Assembly: GCA_031554215.1 (NCBI GenBank)
Contig: JAVBKF010000011.1
Location: 1-21,843, forward strand
DNA length: 21,843 nt
Source: JAVBKE01 sp031554215
GTDB taxonomy: Bacteria; Bacillota; Bacilli; JARBTR01
Direction: 5' to 3'
In this document: one piece after another, positions 16,166 through 21,843 of the stretch
How the letters are laid out: each line of letters opens with the position of its first letter
Position numbering within the stretch: the stretch's first letter is position 1
Notes under the pieces: model-generated
The model's input: the letters and a program-made list of their open reading frames with translations, nothing else
Told to the model about the DNA's origin: nothing
Database searches by the model: none
Made by a program: the position numbers and the translations under genes

Positions 16166-17500
16166 ATGAAATCTACTTCTACACTGGGTGATATTTTTTC
16201 TCCCTTTAGAAAGAATCTAATTCTCATCATTGCAATCGTCGTTATCACTGTTTTTGCTGGGATTATCTACAGTGTCTTCATTGTCACTCCGACATATAAA
16301 TCTTCAGCCGAAATATTAGTGGTTCCAGTAAGTGGCACGCCTGAGGAGAACCTGGAGACGAATGATATTCAGACGAACCTTCAACTAATTATCACTTACA
16401 AAGAATTTATCACCAGTCCAATTGTATTAAGTGGCGTCATCGAATCTTTAGATCTAACGCAATCCATTACTGAATTACAAAATAATCTAAGTGTCGAAAA
16501 CACACCGGAATCCCAGATATTGGTGCTCACAGTTGAAGACACGAATGCGCAACAATCTGCAACAATCGCTAATGAAATTGCCAAAAATTTTATCGAGCAA
16601 GCAAACACAATATTAGGGGTAAGTAACTTGACGGTTATCTCAGCTGCAACAGCACCGAGTTCGACAGCCTCCCCAAATATTGTATTGAATACGATTCTTG
16701 CGCTGATCATTGGTATTGTCCTATCCATCCTGACAGTTCTAGTAAAGAGCGCACTTGATAATACGATTAGGGAGAGCAAGGACCTAGAATTTCTCGAAAC
16801 ACCAATTTATGGTGAGATACCAGTAGCAACAATGAGTGGAAATACGATTATAAGCGCTGAGATTGATGAGGCAATTCGTACTTTGAGAACGAACTTAATC
16901 TTTTCAGATTATCGCGATCAAATAAGAACGCTGACGATTACTTCATCAAATTCTTCTGAAGGAAAATCGACAATTGCGATTGAACTTGCCAAGGCCTTTT
17001 CTCTACAGGGAAAAAAGGTGCTACTTATCGACTCAGACTTGCGTAAACCAGCGCAACATTCAAAGTTATTAATACGAAACAACATTGGACTTTCAAATAT
17101 TCTTGTGAAGGATAAATCAATTGAAGAATGCATAAAACCAACACAAGTTCCAAATTTCAGCGTGATTACCAGCGGTCCAATCCCACCAAATCCTTCTGAA
17201 ATTATCAGTTTTGGTATGAAAAACGTTTTAAAAGAAGTCACATCACTATTTGACTTAGTGGTTATTGATGCACCACCGATTCTCCCTGTTGCTGATTCAC
17301 TTGTTCTATCTAGCATGAGTGATAAGACATTATTTATTGTGAGAAGTAGAAAAACCAAGTTAGAAGACGCAAAAAAAGCATTCTCACAACTTTTAAAAAT
17401 TAAGGATAATTCAATTGGAATCGTTTTAAATCAAGTAGAACTCGATCCGAAAGCCTATGAATATGGCTTTGAATACGATAAAGGAAAAAAAAGAGGTTAA
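16166..17500 (+). CDS. Polysaccharide tyrosine autokinase, fused CapA-CapB (Wzc-like)
   Basis: 444 residues, ATG at 16166 with GGAGG (16152-16156). Residues about 17-40 and 173-195 are membrane spans flanking an external Wzz/CapA-type domain, the chain-length and activator part. Residues about 215-444 are the cytoplasmic BY-kinase: Walker A SSNSSEGKST (260-269), Walker A' LLIDSDLRKP with Asp289 and Asp291, and Walker B LVVIDAPP with Asp368. The end has a short tyrosine cluster, Tyr431, Tyr433 and Tyr437, the expected autophosphorylation site. Such kinases control polymer length and export by cycling phosphorylation. In most Firmicutes activator and kinase are separate proteins (CpsC/CpsD, YwqC/YwqD); here they are one chain. 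The matching phosphatase lies on the other strand at 20020-20781. Confidence 0.92.
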   Translation: MKSTSTLGDIFSPFRKNLILIIAIVVITVFAGIIYSVFIVTPTYKSSAEILVVPVSGTPEENLETNDIQTNLQLIITYKEFITSPIVLSGVIESLDLTQSITELQNNLSVENTPESQILVLTVEDTNAQQSATIANEIAKNFIEQANTILGVSNLTVISAATAPSSTASPNIVLNTILALIIGIVLSILTVLVKSALDNTIRESKDLEFLETPIYGEIPVATMSGNTIISAEIDEAIRTLRTNLIFSDYRDQIRTLTITSSNSSEGKSTIAIELAKAFSLQGKKVLLIDSDLRKPAQHSKLLIRNNIGLSNILVKDKSIEECIKPTQVPNFSVITSGPIPPNPSEIISFGMKNVLKEVTSLFDLVVIDAPPILPVADSLVLSSMSDKTLFIVRSRKTKLEDAKKAFSQLLKIKDNSIGIVLNQVELDPKAYEYGFEYDKGKKRG

Positions 17501-17520
17501 CCACCTAGTTTGTTAGCATT

Positions 17521-17568
17521 AAAGTGCCCCCAAGATGGTAAAGATGATCATTCATTTTGGGGGCATTT
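17521..17568 (+). terminator. Rho-independent terminator after the kinase gene
   Basis: AAAGTGCCCCCAAGATG (17521-17537) pairs with CATTTTGGGGGCATTT (17553-17568) over 16 base pairs with one bulge and one G-T pair, followed by CT. It lies 20 bases after the stop codon and separates the kinase from the next two genes, which therefore depend on readthrough or on their own promoter. Confidence 0.85.
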
Positions 17569-17643
17569 CTACGCTAGTCTAGCGGGAATATATCCCTTAC
17601 TCACAAAAAGAAATTTGAAGAAATATAGCCTTAAATAAACCTT

Positions 17644-17672
17644 TTGATCAGATTTCCCTCATTACTTTAAAT
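17644..17672 (+). promoter_or_regulatory. Possible promoter for the GT2-flippase pair
   Basis: TTGATC (17644-17649), a 17-base spacer, then TTAAAT (17667-17672). Each box matches the SigA consensus at four of six places. Its position after a strong terminator and 40 bases before the GT2 start makes it plausible. Confidence 0.35.
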
Positions 17673-17712
17673 CGATCTTACCCGATATTCTAATCAATTA
17701 AGGAGGATTCGC

Positions 17713-18564
17713 GTGAAAGTATTAGCTTGTATTGTCACCTTTAATCCGGATATTGTATTATTAACTGAGAACATTCAATCAATTTGCAGTCAAGTTGACA
17801 AGATTCTTATTGTAGATAATGGGTCTGATCATGTAATTGAGATTGAGCATTTATCGCAAACATTCGCGCCCATGATTGAGTTGATTGCAAATAGTGAGAA
17901 CAAAGGCATAGCCGAAGCACTGAACCAATCGCTTGCCTATGCAGTAGACCATGGTTTCAAGTGGTTATTAACCCTTGATCAAGATAGTATTTGCGAGCAA
18001 GAAATGGTGGGGAAATATTGCAGCTACATCAATCATACTGCGATTGACAATGTATTGCTTCTCTGTCCAGCAATCCACATGGCGGGTATCCTAGAACCCC
18101 ATTTAGAAGATACAACGGAACAACTCGAAACAACGCTGACTTCAGGATCATTTGTTCATATCACCAACGCAAAAAAAATTGGTGGATTTGATGCACGTAT
18201 GTTTATTGACTATGTTGACTTTGACTTTTGTATCCGTGGCAAGCTCAATCAGCTTGAAATCATAAGACTAAATAACACCGTTTTGTTTCACCAATTAGGC
18301 GAGACAGAACTAAGACATCTATTATCTCGCCCTGTCTTCGTAACGCATCATAAACCAATTAGGCGATACTACCTATTTAGAAACAAAGTCTACCTGTATC
18401 GAAAATATTGGGGAAAGTATAATCACTGGATCAGGCAAGATATCAAATCCAGTGTTAGAATACTCATTGTCATTGGATTGTTTGAGAAAAACCGATTAGA
18501 AAAATTTAGAAGTATTGTTAGAGGATTGAAAGATGGCTTTCACATGAGGTTAGAACAGCACTAG
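17713..18564 (+). CDS. GT2 rhamnosyltransferase-like glycosyltransferase (RfbF type)
   Basis: 283 residues from a GTG at 17713 with AAGGAGGA about seven bases upstream. The order CIVTFNPD, IVDNGSD (about residue 35), NKGIAEALNQ, LLTLDQDS with the metal-binding DQD at about 92, then GGFDARMFIDYVDFDFC, is that of RfbF-type rhamnosyltransferases in GT family 2. The tail RYYLFRNKVYLYRKY is basic and aromatic and may bind the membrane. It would add rhamnose, or a similar deoxysugar, to the growing lipid-linked unit, but no dTDP-rhamnose synthesis genes lie in this window. The flippase gene starts five bases after its TAG, so the two are one operon. Confidence 0.87.
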   Translation: MKVLACIVTFNPDIVLLTENIQSICSQVDKILIVDNGSDHVIEIEHLSQTFAPMIELIANSENKGIAEALNQSLAYAVDHGFKWLLTLDQDSICEQEMVGKYCSYINHTAIDNVLLLCPAIHMAGILEPHLEDTTEQLETTLTSGSFVHITNAKKIGGFDARMFIDYVDFDFCIRGKLNQLEIIRLNNTVLFHQLGETELRHLLSRPVFVTHHKPIRRYYLFRNKVYLYRKYWGKYNHWIRQDIKSSVRILIVIGLFEKNRLEKFRSIVRGLKDGFHMRLEQH

Positions 18565-18569
18565 AAGAA

Positions 18570-19973
18570 GTGCAACAACGGCACTCGCGAATGGGGGAAA
18601 AGCAACTGAAACTTGCTAAGAACATATTCAAAGTTTTCAAATCATCTGCATTTATGACTATTGGCAACATGGCTATAAATCTTTTTCTACCATTTGTCCT
18701 GAGTGTCGCAGCTTTTGGAGAATACAAACTGTATACGCTGTACCTGACTTATTTAGGCATTTTCCATTTTGGCTATACGGATGGTATTTTCATTAAATAC
18801 GGCGGCGAAAATATGGAAGTACATAATCAGGATTTAAGGAAGGAACATACCTTCTTGATCCTATTTCTAATGCCTGCAACGTTAATGATGATAATCATCG
18901 CCCTTTATCTTGGCAATATCATGCTCTTGCTAATAGCCTTATCCATTATTCCAACAAACATCTGGGGCTTTCACAGGTTACTGCTTCTTGCCACAGGCAA
19001 GTTTTCGACATACGCTCAGGTGTCTTTGCTGTTTTCTGTCGCAAATCTGCTACTTTTAATTTCTTTATTAATACTTGATGCAGTGAACCCACTTTACTAT
19101 ATGGCTGCGACACTGCTCGCCTATCTGATTACCGTATGGGCAATGGAACGTCATTTTTACCAGGTCACACCCAAAACAAGCACATCGAAACCTTCTTACT
19201 ACCCCCTGTTTAAAGTAGGCATCTTTATCATGGCTGGTAATTTTGCATTTTCATTTTTCAGTACCAGCGGTGCATTAATTGCCAATTATTATTTTTCTAT
19301 TGAGGAATTTGCGCAATACTCCTTTTCCCTGTCAATACTCGGAATGATTATTTTGGCAACAAGTGCAATTGGACTGACACTCTATAACTACCTAGCGAAA
19401 AATGAAAATGAGCAAAATATTATTCTCATAAAAAAAGTACTGATTATCCTAGGAGTACTATCCTGTGCTGCCTATTTTTTCATTGAAGTCTTTGTCACTT
19501 GGCTATTACCCGCTTACAATGATTCACTCGAACTCATTGCATTGTCATTTGTGCGGTTACCTTACTTTATGGTCATTAACGTGATCATCATCAACCTTTA
19601 TAAAGTCAAAAAACAAGAGGTGAATTTCTTTCTTCTAGGCATTATCATGTTGGTGATGAACCTGTCTATAAGCCTTATTTTCACGAAGTTATTTCATTCA
19701 TTAGCAGCCATTACATTCGCTACCACTTTAAGCTATATCGTGTGGTTTTTCTATTGTATAAGCCGCAAATTCGCCTACTTAAAAAGTAGCCTGCCAGAGC
19801 TCATGCTCCTCATTATTCATTTTGTTTCGTTCCTATTTTGCTCAATCAAACTCCCGAGTATTTCTGGATTACTGTTTTATTTAATCATTAACGTTCCGCT
19901 ACTGCTTTTGGTTTATTATAAGCCCCTTCGAGCAGTTACTCGTTTATTGATAAAACCTAAAGTAGGAGCATAA
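18570..19973 (+). CDS. Wzx-like polysaccharide flippase (MATE/MOP superfamily)
   Basis: 467 residues, with about twelve to fourteen hydrophobic spans in the regular spacing of oligosaccharide flippases. The start FKSSAFMTIGNMAINLFLPF, an early amphipathic segment followed by a glycine-containing first helix, and AAFGEYKLYTLYLTYLG are typical of the family. It would move undecaprenyl-linked repeat units to the outer face, where the Wzy-like protein encoded on the other strand joins them. The GTG at 18570 is only five bases after the previous stop and has a weak AGAAG very close by. An ATG at 18591, seven codons in, is an alternative start. The family call is firm in general terms; the substrate is unknown. 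Confidence 0.85.
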   Translation: MQQRHSRMGEKQLKLAKNIFKVFKSSAFMTIGNMAINLFLPFVLSVAAFGEYKLYTLYLTYLGIFHFGYTDGIFIKYGGENMEVHNQDLRKEHTFLILFLMPATLMMIIIALYLGNIMLLLIALSIIPTNIWGFHRLLLLATGKFSTYAQVSLLFSVANLLLLISLLILDAVNPLYYMAATLLAYLITVWAMERHFYQVTPKTSTSKPSYYPLFKVGIFIMAGNFAFSFFSTSGALIANYYFSIEEFAQYSFSLSILGMIILATSAIGLTLYNYLAKNENEQNIILIKKVLIILGVLSCAAYFFIEVFVTWLLPAYNDSLELIALSFVRLPYFMVINVIIINLYKVKKQEVNFFLLGIIMLVMNLSISLIFTKLFHSLAAITFATTLSYIVWFFYCISRKFAYLKSSLPELMLLIIHFVSFLFCSIKLPSISGLLFYLIINVPLLLLVYYKPLRAVTRLLIKPKVGA

Positions 19974-19992
19974 ATCAAGTACCATTGAACTC

Positions 19993-20023
19993 CTAATTGT
20001 TTCACACCACTCTTTACAATTAG
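19993..20023. terminator. Small hairpin between the convergent flippase and phosphatase genes
   Basis: CTAATTGT (19993-20000) pairs perfectly with ACAATTAG (20016-20023), followed on the plus strand by an A-rich, not T-rich, stretch. On the minus strand the stem contains the phosphatase stop codon. It is likely a modest bidirectional stop; there is no T run on the plus side. Confidence 0.4.
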
Positions 20024-20781
20024 AAAAAGAAGAATTTCTTTTTCTTGATTGCGAGTGGCTCTACCGGATAGATTTCATTGCCAGCTAAAACAGATTCAGC
20101 ATTCAGCTCCATTTGTTTAACTACGCCGGTACCGAAAGTACGTTCAACTAAATGCATGGCTTCTTTAAGGCAATAAGGTCTGTTCCTCGACAGGCCATGC
20201 GCATCTGATGCAATAAAATGTGCTAAGTTTGCCTCCATCAGCAGGTGAGAGAAATGCTTTATTTTCTCACCAAAACTTCCACAAATACTTCCGGCAGTTA
20301 ATTGCGACAGCGCACCCTGCTGAATCATTTGAACGAGTAGTTCAGGTTTCTGAATGAACCGTGCATTTCTCTCTGGATGAGCAATAATCGGTATAATTTC
20401 TTTAAGCTGTAATTCATAAAGCAAACTTCTTGTATAGCCCGGAATTGTACTAGGCGGAAATTCTAACAAACAGTAGTTTGAGTCACCAAGCGTGGCTATT
20501 TTGCCTTCTTTGATGCCATCAAGTAGCTCTCCAAAAATCCTCACCTCGTGCCCAGTATGGATCGTTAGGGACATTTGATTCTCAGTGAGAACCTGGTTAA
20601 ATACTTTTACTTTGTTGGCAATAACCTCCTTGTTGCTTGTGTAACTGCGATTGTAATGTGGTGTAGCAAATATATCCGTGGCACCATCTTCAATTGCTTT
20701 CCGCGCAATTTGCAAACTCCCTTCTACCGAGTCTGGTCCATCATCTAAACCAGAAAGTATGTGGCAATGAATATCAATCAT
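20020..20781 (-). CDS. CpsB/YwqE-type protein-tyrosine phosphatase (PHP fold)
   Basis: 253 residues, the usual family length. The start is the ATG at 20781 with a perfect AAGGAGG eight bases upstream; the frame is open to 20856 but has no site there. Metal-binding residues of the PHP fold are visible: HCH (His5, His7), ATPHYN, GHEVRI, AHPERN and SDAH. These manganese-dependent enzymes remove phosphate from the tyrosine cluster of the CapB/CpsD-type kinase, here the fused kinase at 16166-17500, and so reset chain-length control. The gene has its own promoter and is transcribed toward the flippase gene, so kinase and phosphatase are made from different transcripts. The protein ends in KKKKFFFF, an odd tail encoded by a purine/pyrimidine palindrome. 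Confidence 0.92.
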   Translation of the reverse strand: MIDIHCHILSGLDDGPDSVEGSLQIARKAIEDGATDIFATPHYNRSYTSNKEVIANKVKVFNQVLTENQMSLTIHTGHEVRIFGELLDGIKEGKIATLGDSNYCLLEFPPSTIPGYTRSLLYELQLKEIIPIIAHPERNARFIQKPELLVQMIQQGALSQLTAGSICGSFGEKIKHFSHLLMEANLAHFIASDAHGLSRNRPYCLKEAMHLVERTFGTGVVKQMELNAESVLAGNEIYPVEPLAIKKKKFFFF

Positions 20782-20866
20782 GCATTTTGCCTCCTTATTG
20801 CAACTGAACGGACCTAAATCTATCTTTATCATTAGGGTTATAGCTAGCCTTTGCATTTCTCCTTAA

Positions 20867-20894
20867 ATTATAACGTAAATTCAACCAATGTGAA
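20867..20894 (-). promoter_or_regulatory. SigA-type promoter for the phosphatase gene
   Basis: On the minus strand TTCACA (20894-20889), a 16-base spacer, then a perfect TATAAT (20872-20867). It gives a leader of about 75 bases ahead of the ATG at 20781. Confidence 0.7.
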
Positions 20895-20930
20895 GATAAC
20901 CTACTTTTTTTCTTTTGCCACTCTTTTTTC

Positions 20931-21018
20931 GGGGGACAGACGTAAACTGTTTCCTTTGCCCCTCGCTGGGGGCAAAGGAAAGGCGATTAACAACTACTAG
21001 ACTGGGCGCAAAGGAAAA
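20931..21018. repeat. REP-like palindromic element
   Basis: A perfect 13-bp inverted repeat TTTCCTTTGCCCC (20950-20962) and its complement (20969-20981) around TCGCTG. It is preceded by GGGGGACAGACG, whose ACAG can pair with CTGT at 20947, and followed by a third partial copy GCAAAGGAAAA at 21008-21018. The GGGGACAG... layout is like REP-type sequences tied to RAYT (Y1) transposases in Firmicutes. No transposase gene is nearby, so mobility is inference. Confidence 0.45.
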
Positions 21019-21021
21019 TAA

Positions 21022-21150
21022 ATGGCATCTAACTGTTTACCGCTAAATCACTTACTGTCGCCAGGTGCTGTTACAGATCGGCTCACTCATTCATCAAATG
21101 CTATAGAACGAAATATCAGATCAAAAGCGAAACAAAACCGTTTTAGGTAG
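21022..21150 (+). other. Short frame of 42 codons, possible transposase C-terminal relic
   Basis: Opens ATGGCATCT and ends in TAG at 21150. Its second half, HSSNAIERNIRSKAKQ, resembles the S/T-N-x-x-E-R motif near the end of several transposases (IS256-like and others). There is no good ribosome binding site, and nothing else of such a gene survives nearby. It lies beside the REP-like palindrome, in a stretch (20895-21310) that otherwise holds nothing I can name. Very uncertain. Confidence 0.2.
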
Positions 21151-21310
21151 GGTACAAGCTGGCAGAGCCTGCTTCTTGATACAAATGAGGCGACACGTTA
21201 CGCTAAGGCATTGCCTTGTAGAAATTATTTTATGTCAGTGCTGATTGTAAGGTTTTAGAAATATAGCTTACCGGCACGAGAAAACTTACTGATAATACTG
21301 AGAAATCGCT

Positions 21311-21843
21311 TTATGCCCTACTTCTGGATGCGAGTAGCCGTCGTCTTGATTGTGTCTTATCCTTGTAGTTAATTGGTGGCTTGGGACAATGCTGAATGCA
21401 GGCAGTACAAGACTCGCACTGACCAGCAAACTCCGGTTTACCATCTTCAATCGTTATGTTCTTTGCTGGACAAACTCGCTTGCATATCCCGCAGGAAATA
21501 CAGTCATCGCTTACAGAAAAATACAATGATGTTTCAGGCAGATGTGCCCTATACTTCTCATGGCTTCGATGAATGATCTTTATCATCGAAGCCATCCGCG
21601 TTGTCTTTTTATCGACGATTGCTTGTGCAATGACCTGCGCTTTTTTATTTGATTTGACTGTTATAGTATCAACGCGTTTGCTCATATTATAACTCGTCAC
21701 AGCATTGCCAAATGTTCTCATTCGGGTACCATAGTTCAATTGAATTCCTTTTTCATTCAGCAAGCGATTCATCTGCGGTATCGCATTTCCCGCATACCCA
21801 TAGCAAGTCGCCGTTGCAAAAAAATAGGTATTTTGTTGCTAGG
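21311..21843 (-). pseudogene. EFR1-like ferredoxin, C-terminal part, with an in-frame stop upstream
   Basis: The frame from the first ATG (21772) encodes 153 residues with two 4Fe-4S motifs: Cys91, 94, 97 and 101 (CISCGICKRVCP) and Cys119, 122, 125 and 129 (CESCTACIQHCP). Upstream of that ATG the same frame still reads like the middle of a flavodoxin-type domain (NTYFFATATCYGYAGNA) until a TAG at 21841-21839, two bases before the window edge. EFR1-family proteins have an N-terminal flavodoxin-like half of about 150 residues, so this copy is either interrupted by a nonsense codon or has lost its N-terminal half. Neither the upstream part nor a good ribosome binding site for the 153-residue form is visible. 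The iron-sulphur part is certain; the broken state is likely but depends on bases beyond the window. Confidence 0.6.

Noticed and set aside
1..21843. tRNA or rRNA genes.
   Set aside because: No cloverleaf-like segment or recognisable rRNA sequence was seen on either strand.

Overview
The window looks like chromosomal DNA of a low-GC Gram-positive bacterium of the order Bacillales, probably Bacillaceae-like. The evidence is strong AGGAGG-type ribosome binding sites, frequent TTG and GTG starts, an N-terminal fragment closely resembling FadN, a DUF1672-type lipoprotein, and a Firmicute-type polysaccharide kinase and PHP phosphatase. The genus cannot be assigned from the sequence alone.

Region 1 (1-3273, minus strand): the 5' end of a fadN-like gene, then a two-gene operon. 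Its first gene encodes a DUF1672-like lipoprotein. Its second encodes a 661-residue protein with an N-terminal lipase-type alpha/beta-hydrolase domain and a long helical C-terminal half. This resembles the Staphylococcus aureus type VII secreted lipase toxin TslA with its lipoprotein immunity protein TilA, and it is the most interesting item in the window. No secretion machinery and no recognisable small partner proteins are visible here.

Region 2 (3830-8230, plus strand): an RluA-type pseudouridine synthase followed by a 47-residue membrane peptide and a strong terminator, then an 870-residue PEP synthase / rifampin phosphotransferase-type enzyme ending in a perfect 20-bp terminator hairpin.

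Region 3 (8401-20781): a surface polysaccharide (EPS or capsule) locus in divergent blocks. The minus-strand block, in transcription order, holds a GT4 glycosyltransferase, a UDP-N-acetylhexosamine 6-dehydrogenase broken by an in-frame TGA, a WbpP/TviC-type 4-epimerase, a GT2 transferase, a Wzy-like polymerase and an EpsF-like GT4. An IS1182-like, MITE-like 190-bp element splits the block between epimerase and GT2. The block is headed by an old tandem duplication of its promoter, leader and start codon region. The plus-strand block holds a fused CapA-CapB tyrosine autokinase, a rhamnosyltransferase-like GT2 and a Wzx-like flippase. A CpsB/YwqE-type phosphatase converges on the flippase. Together they suggest a Wzx/Wzy-type polymer, perhaps containing rhamnose and, when the dehydrogenase was intact, GalNAcA. 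No priming glycosyl-phosphotransferase or dTDP-rhamnose genes lie in the window.

Region 4 (20930-21843): a non-coding stretch with a REP-like palindrome and a possible transposase relic, then the C-terminal part of an EFR1-like ferredoxin with an in-frame stop upstream of its flavodoxin-like portion.
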